A stretch of DNA of 64,000 bases, taken from assembly GCF_031312535.1 (NCBI RefSeq), contig NZ_CP133594.1:2337934-2401933 (forward strand). Reading direction: 5' to 3'. Every line of letters begins with the position of its first letter. Within the stretch, counting starts at the first letter, position 1. Shown here in pieces: positions 26,061-35,501 of this stretch. Under the pieces are notes generated by a model, which was not told the DNA's origin, searched no databases, and was given only the letters and a program-made list of their open reading frames with translations. The DNA comes from Methanolobus mangrovi (GTDB lineage Archaea > Halobacteriota > Methanosarcinia > Methanosarcinales > Methanosarcinaceae). The translations under genes and the position numbers were made by a program.

Positions 26061-26110
26061 GATGATCACTCTATTCAAAATTTAGTTTGTTCGCAAGCTA
26101 TTCCCATATT

Positions 26111-26176
26111 TTATTCACATTCTTGCAGATAGGCAAACGCTCGTTTGAGGCAATGACTCAATAACTCCCTCGACAT
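26111..26176 (-). CDS. Possible 21-residue leader peptide with near-perfect ribosome site
   Basis: The minus strand has GGAGGTGA (26186-26179) 2 bases before an ATG that opens a 21-codon frame, with two cysteines (positions 9 and 20) and a basic centre, ending at TAA 26113-26111. This is one of the best Shine-Dalgarno matches in the window. It lies 50 bases before the first DUF2180 gene. It may be a regulatory upstream ORF, a micropeptide, or the stump of a longer lost gene. No homologue is known to me. Confidence 0.35.
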   Translation of the reverse strand: MSRELLSHCLKRAFAYLQECE

Positions 26177-26250
26177 TGTCACCTCCTACAAATATGAACA
26201 ATATTTCTTCTGACATTTACCGGATATATCTGTAACGGTAAGTACATGTT

Positions 26251-26260
26251 TATTTTATAT
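26251..26260 (-). promoter_or_regulatory. TATA-like box for the DUF2180 unit
   Basis: ATATAAAATA on the minus strand lies about 75 bases before the 21-codon ORF, the only clear TATA-like element in the 270-base gap before mer. The rest of the gap (26177-26447) shows no gene. Confidence 0.35.
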
Positions 26261-26394
26261 GGGGTGTTAATGTTCTGCTGTTCGATTATATGATGATGCC
26301 AGCTCTGGTTTGATCATTCGTACTTCACTGACCACTTTCGGCTTGTTCTTTGCTCGTCATTTTCACATGTTTTGCTATAATCAAACCAACAAAG

Positions 26395-27431
<1,037 letters not shown>

Positions 27432-27454
27432 GAAAAGAACGTCGGAGGCAATTA

Positions 27455-28483
27455 ATGGCCCATCCAAAAATATTAGAGGTCATTGAGCACGACGTCTGTA
27501 CTGCTTGTGGGGCATGTGTATCAACATGCCCTGCTGGCGCTATTGTTATGAACAAGCGTGCAGAAGTCCGTGACCCTGATAATTTAGAATTCTATGTTCA
27601 AGGAGCAGCACCCAATGTATGTGAGGGATGTCTCACATGCGGAAGATTGTGTCCTGTGATCGATGGATATGCAGAAGACGAATTTGCAAATGTAAAAGAG
27701 TTCTTCGGAGCAAAGAGCACTATCCAAGGTCAGGATGGTGGTGTCACATCTATATTGGCAAAAGCTTTGCTGGAAACCGGTACGGTAGATTGCATTGTTG
27801 GTATCACTAAGGATGATAAATGGGGTACTGAGCTTATAGTTATGACCAAACCGGAAGATGTTGACAGAACAACAGGTACCAAGTACACTTATGATTCAGT
27901 TCTTTCAGCTCTCAAGGAACCTTTTGAGAAATATGACAAAATAGGCGTTATTGGCGTACCTTGCCAAGCACATGGTGCACGTCTCATTGTTGAGAATGCA
28001 AGTGACAAGATCGTTGTGATCCTTGGTCTTCTATGCATGGAAAGTTTCCATCATGATGTTATGACCGAGAAGATCGTTCCTGAAGTAATGGGACTTAACC
28101 TTGACGATGTCGTAAAGATGGACTTCGGTAAGGGTAAATTCTGGAACTACACAAAGGACGGCGAAGCCCACAGCGTGAAGATCCCTGAAGTTGCTCACTA
28201 CGCAAGAAATCCATGTCATCACTGCTGTGACTATACTTCAGTGTCCGCTGATATCTCACTCGGTTCAGTCGGTACTCCAGATGGCTGGAACTGTGTGCTC
28301 ATACGCACAGACGTAGGCAAGCAGATGTTTGAACTTGTCAAAGACAAGGTCGAGCTCATGGAAGATCCAAAGCCAGGAATGGACCTGATCCAGAAACTTG
28401 CTAAGATGAAACACGATAACAACTCAGGACACTATCTAGAAGTGTGTGAGAAGTTCACATTCGATGAATGTGGCATTCACTGA
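27455..28483 (+). CDS. fpoF: F420H2 dehydrogenase subunit FpoF
   Basis: A 342-residue FrhB/FdhB-family iron-sulfur flavoprotein, the input module that oxidises F420H2 for the membrane Fpo complex or acts alone as an F420:ferredoxin oxidoreductase. Two [4Fe-4S] motifs are at the N-terminus (CTACGACVSTCP and CEGCLTCGRLCP), followed by the FrhB core with QDGGVTSILAKALL, IGVPCQAHGARL and NPCHHCCDYTSVSADISLG. It lies next to mer rather than with other fpo genes, the arrangement known from Methanosarcina. An FrhB-only identity is less likely because of the mer linkage and N-terminal dicluster domain. Confidence 0.92.
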   Translation: MAHPKILEVIEHDVCTACGACVSTCPAGAIVMNKRAEVRDPDNLEFYVQGAAPNVCEGCLTCGRLCPVIDGYAEDEFANVKEFFGAKSTIQGQDGGVTSILAKALLETGTVDCIVGITKDDKWGTELIVMTKPEDVDRTTGTKYTYDSVLSALKEPFEKYDKIGVIGVPCQAHGARLIVENASDKIVVILGLLCMESFHHDVMTEKIVPEVMGLNLDDVVKMDFGKGKFWNYTKDGEAHSVKIPEVAHYARNPCHHCCDYTSVSADISLGSVGTPDGWNCVLIRTDVGKQMFELVKDKVELMEDPKPGMDLIQKLAKMKHDNNSGHYLEVCEKFTFDECGIH

Positions 28484-28495
28484 TGGTTATCACAT

Positions 28496-29014
28496 ATGTA
28501 CATGAGAAGGGCGTTCTATATTGGACGCTTTCAACCATTTCATCTCGGACATTATTCCATTATAAATGATATTGCCCGGGATGTTGATGAGGTCGTAATT
28601 GGTATAGGCAGTGCGCAGAAAAGCCACGAGCCTAAGAATCCATTTACTGCAGGTGAACGCGTAATGATGATCAGGCATTCTCTTGAAGATGCTAATGTGA
28701 AACATTACGCCATACCTCTGGAAGATCTGCAAAGAAATGCCGTATGGGTTTCCCACATCATTTCTATGACACCACCTTTTGATGTAGTCTACTCCAACAA
28801 TCCGCTTGTTGTACGTCTTTTCAAAGAAGCCGGTATCAATGTCAGACAACCACCCATGTACAAGAGGGAAGGTTACTCAGGCAGTGAAATACGAAGGCGT
28901 ATGTTGAATGATGAGGACTGGAGATCGCTTGTTCCTGAAGCGGTTGCTGATGTAATTGATGAGATAGATGGTGTTAACCGGCTCAAAAGCGTTTCAAAAT
29001 CGGATGCTGATTAG
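28496..29014 (+). CDS. nadM: Nicotinamide-nucleotide adenylyltransferase, archaeal type
   Basis: A 172-residue nucleotidyltransferase making NAD from NMN and ATP. The HxGH signature is in RAFYIGRFQPFHLGHYS and the second motif in YSGSEIRRRMLNDEDWRSLVP. The length matches archaeal NadM. It begins 12 bases after fpoF, so it is probably part of the mer operon. In-frame ATGs at 28496 and 28502 are equally plausible. Confidence 0.94.
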   Translation: MYMRRAFYIGRFQPFHLGHYSIINDIARDVDEVVIGIGSAQKSHEPKNPFTAGERVMMIRHSLEDANVKHYAIPLEDLQRNAVWVSHIISMTPPFDVVYSNNPLVVRLFKEAGINVRQPPMYKREGYSGSEIRRRMLNDEDWRSLVPEAVADVIDEIDGVNRLKSVSKSDAD

Positions 29015-29029
29015 TATCAGTAAGTGTTT

Positions 29030-29560
29030 TTACTTTTTTAATTCAATACCTTTGCAAATAGCCGCATTGAATACCTTTGAGCAGCAGTTCCCGGTTGGAT
29101 TTCTCACTTTGCACTGGCATTTTGCACCTTTATCATAGAATTCCCTTATGGTTCCCATATCATGCAATCCCTGTTCCAAAACTGCTTTTATTACCTCATT
29201 TTCTGTTATGCGGCTGCAGTAGCAGGCATATTTTGGATTTGCATCTTTTTTGAACCACAAAGGCACTCTGATGTTCTCCTTATCAAAGATGGTGCTATTC
29301 TCATCATAGTAAGCAACATCACATTCAGGGTCCATGCACAGGTGGTAGTCCCCTTTCCCGACTCTTTCCATCTGCTCTTTTTTGACAATATGCCTGACTG
29401 TGACATTTTTGACAGGGATTCCCGGTTTCTTGCAGACTGGACATAAAATATTAGATATAGGGCTTAGAGTTGTATCAATTATGTTCTTTCCAATTACATG
29501 AATTGGATCGAAACGATTTGGTATTTCATTTTCATTGTTGCGCAAGAATCTCACCTTCAA
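29030..29560 (-). CDS. CopZ-N-like (2Fe-2S)/zinc protein
   Basis: A protein of up to 176 residues matching the N-terminal domain of Archaeoglobus CopZ, which holds zinc and a [2Fe-2S] cluster. Zinc-type ligands appear in CPVCKKPG and YHLCMDPECDVAYY. The cluster region YACYCSRITENEVIKAVLEQ and AKCQCKVRNPTGNCCSKVF gives the BFD-like C-x-C ... C-x-C ... C-C arrangement. There is no copper-binding HMA domain, so it is a stand-alone form. The start is uncertain: only TTG and GTG codons (29560, 29554, 29545) precede the conserved part, overlapping the end of the phzF-like gene. Confidence 0.75.
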   Translation of the reverse strand: MKVRFLRNNENEIPNRFDPIHVIGKNIIDTTLSPISNILCPVCKKPGIPVKNVTVRHIVKKEQMERVGKGDYHLCMDPECDVAYYDENSTIFDKENIRVPLWFKKDANPKYACYCSRITENEVIKAVLEQGLHDMGTIREFYDKGAKCQCKVRNPTGNCCSKVFNAAICKGIELKK

Positions 29561-30326
29561 GAACAGTCACTGCTTTTCCGGAAAGGATGACTCTTTCTCC
29601 TTTGACCTGCACTTTCAAAAATCCTCCTCTTGCAGATGCCTGGTATGCGTTGAAGCTACTTTTGCCCAGTTTCTTCATCCAGTAAGGCCCAAGACAACAG
29701 TGGGCAGATCCGGTTACCGGGTCTTCGGGTATGCCGATTGCAGGAGCAAAGAGTCTGGATATGAAATCATAATCTTCTGAGTTTGCAAGGGCTGTTACAA
29801 TGACGCCCCGGGTCGTTACCTTTGAAAGTTTGGGTAAATCAGGTACAATCGATCTGACATCCTCTTCTGACACTACTTCCACGATGTAGTCAAAAGCATT
29901 CCTGCCAACATATTTTGGTTCAATTCCAAGAGCCTCAATAAGTCCTGTGGGTGCTTCAGATATTTCTTCATGCAATGTAGGAAAGTCCAGCTCTATCCAC
30001 TTTTCCTTTAGTTCTGCCGTGAGCAATCCACTTTTTGTAAAGAACTTTAAAATCTCGTCTTTCCCGGTATATCCTTTCTCCCACAACACGTGGGCGCTTG
30101 CCAGCGTTGCATGTCCGCACAGGTTAACTTCAGCGTCCGGTGCGAACCAGCGAAGATTGTAGCCATCATTTTCAGGGTAAAGGAATGCAGTCTCTGAAAG
30201 GTTCATCTCCTTTGCCACGTTCTGCATCCATTTATCATCTGCCGGCTCTTCAAGGATGCACACTCCTGCCGGGTTGCCGTGGAATAGTTTATCGGTGAAA
30301 GCATCTACCTGGTAAATTCGGGTCAT
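29532..30326 (-). CDS. PhzF-family isomerase/epimerase
   Basis: A 264-residue two-domain protein of the PhzF (diaminopimelate-epimerase-like fold) family. The N-terminal YQVDAFTDKLFHGNPAGVCIL with LSETAFLYP contains the conserved acid, and NLCGHATLASAHVLW and DPVTGSAHCCLGPYW are the family's half-sites. The substrate is unknown. Its 3' end overlaps the start of the Fe-S protein gene by about 29 bases. Confidence 0.9.
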   Translation of the reverse strand: MTRIYQVDAFTDKLFHGNPAGVCILEEPADDKWMQNVAKEMNLSETAFLYPENDGYNLRWFAPDAEVNLCGHATLASAHVLWEKGYTGKDEILKFFTKSGLLTAELKEKWIELDFPTLHEEISEAPTGLIEALGIEPKYVGRNAFDYIVEVVSEEDVRSIVPDLPKLSKVTTRGVIVTALANSEDYDFISRLFAPAIGIPEDPVTGSAHCCLGPYWMKKLGKSSFNAYQASARGGFLKVQVKGERVILSGKAVTVLEGEILAQQ

Positions 30327-30380
30327 GTTCCATCCTCTCTGAAAAAGTAAGTTAGGGGAAATGCCTGAGGTTCCTGACTT

Positions 30381-31823
30381 TCATTTCTCCGCTCTTTTCC
30401 ACCTGACTCCATCTTTCCCATCTTCAATTACAATTCCTTTATCTTTAAGCTCATCACGAATGGCATCGGATTTTGCCCAGTCCTTCTCTGCACGTGCTTT
30501 TTCTCGAAGTTCTATCATTTCCATGATGTCCTCCTCTGATAGGCCATCCGGCATATCTTCCGAGGCAGGGCCTTCATCCTCAGTGAATATTCCAAGCACT
30601 TCGTTGATCTCTGAATAGAATCTCAGTACATCCTCAAGTGCCACACTACCGGGCTTTTCACCGGAAACTATGGAATTTACCTTGCGTGAGAACACAAAAA
30701 GATTTCCAACAGCTTCCCTTGTATTGAAATCATCATCCATTGAATTGACAAACGCCTCTCTGGCCCCGGTTATTAATTCAGTGAGTCCACAATCATTTCC
30801 ATCTTCATGAGCTTCTTTCAGGGCATGTTTCACGTTCAAGATCGTATTCAACAGTCTTTGCCTTGCCCTGCCTGCCTCTTCCAGGTTATCCTCGCTGAAA
30901 TCGATAGTACTCCTGTAGTGTGTATAGACTATGAAGAACCTGATAGTTCCTGAGGGGAATTTGCTGAGCACCTCTTTAATTGTGAAGAAATTACCAAGAG
31001 ACTTTGACATTTTCTCCTTATCTATAGTCAGGAAACCATTGTGCATCCAGTATTTGCTGAATGGATGCTTTCCACTGCAACTTTCAGACTGGTGTATTTC
31101 AGCCTCATGGTGTGGGAAGATCAGGTCCATGCCGCCGCCATGGATGTCAAGTTGTCCTGAACCATACTTCATTGACATTACAGAACATTCTATGTGCCAG
31201 CCCGGGCGCCCCCAGCCCCATGGGCTGTTCCATCCGGGTTCGCCTTCTGTAGCAGATTTCCAGAGGACGAAATCAAGCTGGTATCTTTTATCGTCCTCTA
31301 CTTCTACTCTGTTTCCAGAGCCTTCAAGAAGTCCTTCTGCGGTCTGATGGCTCAGTATTCCTATCTTGTCCTCTGATGTTGTGAGGTCATAATACACGTT
31401 TCCTTTAGGAGTTACGTAGGCAGTGCCGTTTTCTATAAGGGTTCCCACGGTCTCGATAATCTCAGGAATGTGCTCCGTGACCTTTGGCTGAGTATCCGGG
31501 GGCAGCACTGCGAGAGTTTCCATATCTTCTATGAATGACTCTGTGAACTTGCGTGAAAGGACAAAAGGGTCTTCTTCCGTCTCTTTTGCTCTGTTGATTA
31601 CCTTGTCATCTACATCAGTTATGTTGGAAGTGTAGTTGACATCATATCCTCTGTAAATAAGATATCGCCTTATCACATCAAAAGAAACGTAGCTCCTTGC
31701 ATGCCCAAGGTGGCAGTGGTCATATACTGTGGGACCGCAAACATACATGTTTACTTTTTTTCCCTGGATGGGGACAAAATCTTCCAGCTCTCTTGTTAAT
31801 GTATTGTATACTTTGAGTGCCAC
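30381..31823 (-). CDS. cysS: Cysteinyl-tRNA synthetase
   Basis: A 480-residue class I synthetase charging tRNA-Cys. The HIGH-type motif is HLGHARSYVSFDVIRRYL with upstream zinc ligand in VCGPTVYD, further zinc ligands in WHIECSVMSM and FPHHEAEIHQSE, and KMSKSLGNFF is the KMSKS loop. Presence of CysRS matters in methanogens because many also use the tRNA-dependent SepRS/SepCysS route. tRNA-Cys lies immediately upstream in the same direction. Confidence 0.97.
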   Translation of the reverse strand: MALKVYNTLTRELEDFVPIQGKKVNMYVCGPTVYDHCHLGHARSYVSFDVIRRYLIYRGYDVNYTSNITDVDDKVINRAKETEEDPFVLSRKFTESFIEDMETLAVLPPDTQPKVTEHIPEIIETVGTLIENGTAYVTPKGNVYYDLTTSEDKIGILSHQTAEGLLEGSGNRVEVEDDKRYQLDFVLWKSATEGEPGWNSPWGWGRPGWHIECSVMSMKYGSGQLDIHGGGMDLIFPHHEAEIHQSESCSGKHPFSKYWMHNGFLTIDKEKMSKSLGNFFTIKEVLSKFPSGTIRFFIVYTHYRSTIDFSEDNLEEAGRARQRLLNTILNVKHALKEAHEDGNDCGLTELITGAREAFVNSMDDDFNTREAVGNLFVFSRKVNSIVSGEKPGSVALEDVLRFYSEINEVLGIFTEDEGPASEDMPDGLSEEDIMEMIELREKARAEKDWAKSDAIRDELKDKGIVIEDGKDGVRWKRAEK

Positions 31824-31878
31824 AGTTTAACTCCTTTATAAATATGGATCAAATATGAACAGGTATGTAAGTGCGAAT

Positions 31879-31950
31879 GCCGAGGGGAAGATTCGAACTC
31901 CCGAAAAACCGCTCTGCAGGCGGTCACATTAGCCACTCTGTCACCTCGGC
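31879..31950 (-). tRNA. tRNA-Cys (GCA)
   Basis: The minus strand folds as a cloverleaf of 72 bases. The acceptor stem pairs GCCGAGG with CCTCGGC, the anticodon stem-loop is ACCGC-CTGCAGA-GCGGT with anticodon GCA, and the T arm includes GTTCGAATC. CCA is not encoded. It lies 55 bases before the cysS start, transcribed in the same direction; an AT-rich TATA-like tract (about 31965-31977) is placed for a start at its 5' end. Confidence 0.93.
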
Positions 31951-32096
31951 ACAAGGACAGTAAAAATTATTATAATTAACTATTGTCAATTATCCCTATT
32001 TATCTGTTATTATTAATAGTAGCGTCAAGTGGCAAAATTTGACAAGAAAGTCGAAAATAGCCTGTTATTTCTCACTAAAATGATAAAAGTAAAAGG

Positions 32097-32648
32097 TCAA
32101 TCGAAGAAATAGTCACTCCATTCCACAGATCCGGGTCTGAATTCCTGTTCGAGTTCTTCAGTATCTCCTCTTCGAAGTCCCTTTATTATTCTCCCGATAT
32201 CCTTGAAGGTTCTATCCACAGTTCCTCCTGTCGTATCGAGTTCAAAGACCTTCTCGCACCAGTCCACCGCTTCCGCCAGGATGATGTCCAGGGCTTCTGC
32301 TTCGAGGTTTTCCCGTACTTTTTCAACTGAATACTTCCTTTTTTCCAGTCTTTCTTTCAGTTTTCCAGGCGATGTCCTCAGCACAATAACTATATCAGCA
32401 ATATGGTGGGAAAGGTGACTATCAACTATGGTCACAGGGTAGGATTTATCCTGTAGCTCCAGAACCCTGTCATATACAAGGTCCATGTCAGCAACGACAC
32501 AATCCCTCTCAACATCCACCTCTGAATAGAGCTTCTCTTCCTTGATGAGCTCGTTGAGGTGGATCACCTGGCAGAGCGGATCATCTTCCAGTAGTTTCGT
32601 TATCGAGGTTTTTCCAGTTCCCGGTGTCCCGGTGATGCCGATAATCAT
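32097..32648 (-). CDS. Adenylate kinase-like NTPase (Fap7/AK6 type)
   Basis: A 183-residue P-loop kinase of the archaeal AK6/Fap7 family, which phosphorylates AMP and also assists small-subunit ribosome maturation in eukaryotes and archaea. Walker A is GITGTPGTGKTSITKLL at the N-terminus; VDSHLSHHIADIVIVLRTSP carries the Asp-x-His features of this family. ATG 32648 is chosen as the natural family start; a TTG at 32657 is in frame. It follows trpG by 24 bases and could be read with the trp genes. Confidence 0.85.
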   Translation of the reverse strand: MIIGITGTPGTGKTSITKLLEDDPLCQVIHLNELIKEEKLYSEVDVERDCVVADMDLVYDRVLELQDKSYPVTIVDSHLSHHIADIVIVLRTSPGKLKERLEKRKYSVEKVRENLEAEALDIILAEAVDWCEKVFELDTTGGTVDRTFKDIGRIIKGLRRGDTEELEQEFRPGSVEWSDYFFD

Positions 32649-32672
32649 AGTCCACAATAAACCTGCAAACGC

Positions 32673-33263
32673 TTAATCCTTATGCACGCCTTCAACTATC
32701 CTGAGGAAATTCCTGATGATCTTCACTCCTTCATCTGTAAGGATGGATTCCGGATGGAACTGCACGCCGTACACCGGATATTCCTTGTGTTCGACGGCCA
32801 TGATTATGCCATCATTTGTCTTTGCAGTGACTTTCAGGTCATCAGCCAGTTCCTTAATGGCAAGGGAGTGGTATCTTCCACCCTTGAAATCACCTTTAAG
32901 GTTAGCAAAGAGTGTTGAATTCTCGTGGGTTATGTCAGATGTTTTACCATGTATGGGTCCTCCATCTGCATGGCTGATGGTCCCTCCATATGCGGTATTT
33001 ATGGCCTGGTGCCCAAGACAGACTCCAAGTACTGGAATCTTTGGTCCAAATTCCCTGATGATGTCAAGGCATGTTCCAATGTCTGCTGGATTGTGAGGTG
33101 TGCCGGGTCCGGGTGAAATAATAATTCCGTCCGGATTCATGGCCTTAACCTCTTCAACGGTAATTGTGTTGGGAACGACCACAGTGTCCGGCTCGAATAT
33201 GGATACAAAATCCACAAGGTTCCAAACGAATGAATCTTTGTTGTCGATGAACAATATCTTCAT
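32673..33263 (-). CDS. trpG: Anthranilate synthase glutamine amidotransferase subunit
   Basis: A 196-residue class I glutamine amidotransferase that supplies ammonia to TrpE. The nucleophile elbow is GVCLGHQAINTAYGG, and the His-Glu of the triad are in YGVQFHPESILTDEG. The N-terminal IDNKDSFVWNLVDF is typical of TrpG/PabA. Its ATG overlaps the trpE stop as TAATG, giving stoichiometric expression. Confidence 0.95.
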   Translation of the reverse strand: MKILFIDNKDSFVWNLVDFVSIFEPDTVVVPNTITVEEVKAMNPDGIIISPGPGTPHNPADIGTCLDIIREFGPKIPVLGVCLGHQAINTAYGGTISHADGGPIHGKTSDITHENSTLFANLKGDFKGGRYHSLAIKELADDLKVTAKTNDGIIMAVEHKEYPVYGVQFHPESILTDEGVKIIRNFLRIVEGVHKD

Positions 33264-34831
33264 TATTTGCCTCCTATTGCCTTTATCATTGCAGCCATTT
33301 TTCTTTCCGTTTCATTGTATTCGTATGTCGGGTCTGAGTCAGCCACGATGCCAGCTCCTGCCTGCACATAGGCTGTGTTATTCTTAATAAGCACTGTCCT
33401 TATGACAATCGCAAAGTCCGCATCCCCGTTCCATGAATAATATCCTACTCCACCGCCGTATATTCCTCTTGATTCCGGTTCAAGGTCATCTATTATTTCC
33501 ATTGCCCTGATCTTTGGAGCACCTGAAAGCGTTCCTGCGGGGAATATGGCGCGTGTGGCATCGAACTGGTCGCATTCATCCCTGAGTTCCCCGCTTACGG
33601 TACTCTCGATGTGCTGGAGGTGTGAATATTTTACAACACTCATGAGATCGTCAACCTTAACGGTTCCGGCTTTTGAGACCATCCTGACATCATTGCGCCC
33701 GAGGTCTACAAGCATTACATGCTCCGCGCGTTCCTTCTCATCACTGAGCATTTTTTCTGCAAGCAGTTTATCCTCTTCGTCATCCTTTCCGCGGGGACAG
33801 GTTCCTGCTATTGGGTTTGAGATAACTTTCCTGTCGAAGACCGTCATAAGGGTCTCAGGGCTTGCACCCACGATACCGATATCCTTGAAATTGAAGATAT
33901 ACATGTAAGGACTTGGATTGATATTCCTCAGTCTGATGTAGAGTTGCAGGGGTGTCTGTTTCATTTTAACAGTGTACCTGCGGGAGATGACTACCTGGAA
34001 TATGTCTCCGTCAATGATGTGCTGTTTAGATTTCCTGACCGCTTCCTCATAAGCTTCCTGGTTGACGTTGGCAACAGGATCATCTGAGTCTGCAGCGGGT
34101 ATGTCTTCACTGATGCCGATGACTGATGCCATCTGCAATGATCTTTCCATCAGCAGCGCCTCTGAGTTTGCATGCTCATAAACAGCATCCATATCACTGG
34201 TTTCTGTGACAAATGGGGTGATTACAATGTATGTCTCGTTGGTTATATGGTCAAAGACAAAGGTCTTTGTCATAATTGCAAAATGCATGTCCGGCGTGTC
34301 AGCATCAGGCTTTTTATCGATATCTAACCACGAATCGTACACAAGGTCATAACTGTTGTACCCGATGGCCCCACCAAGGAAGGTCTGCCTGTCAAAACGC
34401 TTCTGGTTAAGGAGTGTTGTGTCGGTACTTGTGGGGTAGATCTTACGGAATGCTGCAAGGGCATCATCTCCTTCACTGACCTTTACCCTGAACTTGCCGC
34501 CTACAAGTGATTCAACATCACCGATGGACTTGAGCTTGTTATAGATATGTTTTGTAAGCTCGGAGTTCATCTGGCATTCGATTGTAAGGTAGCTGTCCTT
34601 AATGGACACTACCATCTCCGGTTCGTATCCTACAAAGGAGTATCTAGCATGTCTTTTTTCCTTTTCTACTGATTCCAGAAGATAGGAATGTCCTGCATTC
34701 TGCAGGGTTGCATACAACTGCAGGGGCGTGCATATGCTATCCACTTTTGTCATAAGCTGCACGATTGCAGGTTTTTGTGAATTTTCAACAAGGGATATGA
34801 AATCCTCTTTACTAAGATCAAAATCAACCAT
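33263..34831 (-). CDS. trpE: Anthranilate synthase component I
   Basis: A 522-residue chorismate-using enzyme making anthranilate with TrpG. Hallmarks in the C-terminal chorismate-binding domain include ISNPIAGTCPRGKDDEED, HVMLVDLGRNDVRMVSKAGTV, FPAGTLSGAPKIRAMEIIDD and GIYGGGVGYYSWNGDADFAI. The N-terminal part has LLESVEKEKRHARYSFVG, the tryptophan feedback site region. It overlaps trpF by 8 bases and trpG by one. Confidence 0.96.
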   Translation of the reverse strand: MVDFDLSKEDFISLVENSQKPAIVQLMTKVDSICTPLQLYATLQNAGHSYLLESVEKEKRHARYSFVGYEPEMVVSIKDSYLTIECQMNSELTKHIYNKLKSIGDVESLVGGKFRVKVSEGDDALAAFRKIYPTSTDTTLLNQKRFDRQTFLGGAIGYNSYDLVYDSWLDIDKKPDADTPDMHFAIMTKTFVFDHITNETYIVITPFVTETSDMDAVYEHANSEALLMERSLQMASVIGISEDIPAADSDDPVANVNQEAYEEAVRKSKQHIIDGDIFQVVISRRYTVKMKQTPLQLYIRLRNINPSPYMYIFNFKDIGIVGASPETLMTVFDRKVISNPIAGTCPRGKDDEEDKLLAEKMLSDEKERAEHVMLVDLGRNDVRMVSKAGTVKVDDLMSVVKYSHLQHIESTVSGELRDECDQFDATRAIFPAGTLSGAPKIRAMEIIDDLEPESRGIYGGGVGYYSWNGDADFAIVIRTVLIKNNTAYVQAGAGIVADSDPTYEYNETERKMAAMIKAIGGK

Positions 34832-35501
34832 TGATACACCTGGCCTCTTCTATAAACCTGCATACTTTTGCAGGGTCTTTTTTTCCATTGCTCTCTACAC
34901 CTGAGGCAGTATCCACAGCAAATGGTCTGACCTCTTTAACGGCATCTCTCACATTATCGGGCTTCAGCCCGCCAGCAAGTATGACCGGAGCCTTCGTATT
35001 CTCCACTACCTGCCTGCTTATTGACCAGTCATGCACCATACCAGTGCCGCCGGTGGCTCCTGCTTTGCCAGAGTCCAGAAGTATACCGTCTATCAGGTCA
35101 TTGTCAAGAAGTGCATCCACCTGTGCCATCAGGTCTGCAGGTAGTTCCTTGCTTTCAACGGGTATGGTAAATGTCCTTATTAGCTTCTGGTGTGTGCCGT
35201 CACGTATAATTTCTATTTCTTCTGCACTGATGTCATTGTGAAGCTGTACGACATCCGGCTTTACCTTATCTATAAGGTCAAGTGCATCCTGCCCGCTCGA
35301 TGGCATTATCACAAGTACCGAGTCCACAAAGAAAGGTACGGTCTTTACGAGTTCTGCTGCGGTCTGAGCATCCACTTTTCTGGGTGTGTTCACCGGGACC
35401 TCGGTGATAAAACCAACAGCATCAGCTCCTAAGCTCACTGCCAGTCCTATGTCATCAGCAGACTTCATTCCGCATATCTTCACTCTTGGAAGCTGCTTCA
35501 T
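34824..35501 (-). CDS. trpF: Phosphoribosylanthranilate isomerase
   Basis: A 225-residue TIM-barrel isomerase of tryptophan synthesis. VKICGMKSADDIGLAVSLGAD carries the catalytic Cys and LLDSGKAGATGGTGMVHDW the catalytic Asp with phosphate loop; ILAGGLKPDNVRDAV follows. Its 5' end overlaps the 3' end of trpD by 47 bases, with a GAGGT ribosome site inside trpD, so the overlap appears genuine. Confidence 0.95.
   Translation of the reverse strand: MKQLPRVKICGMKSADDIGLAVSLGADAVGFITEVPVNTPRKVDAQTAAELVKTVPFFVDSVLVIMPSSGQDALDLIDKVKPDVVQLHNDISAEEIEIIRDGTHQKLIRTFTIPVESKELPADLMAQVDALLDNDLIDGILLDSGKAGATGGTGMVHDWSISRQVVENTKAPVILAGGLKPDNVRDAVKEVRPFAVDTASGVESNGKKDPAKVCRFIEEARCING

Noticed and set aside
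27455-28483. FrhB of a coenzyme F420 hydrogenase
   Set aside because: No hydrogenase genes are nearby, and adjacency to mer together with the N-terminal dicluster domain fits FpoF better.
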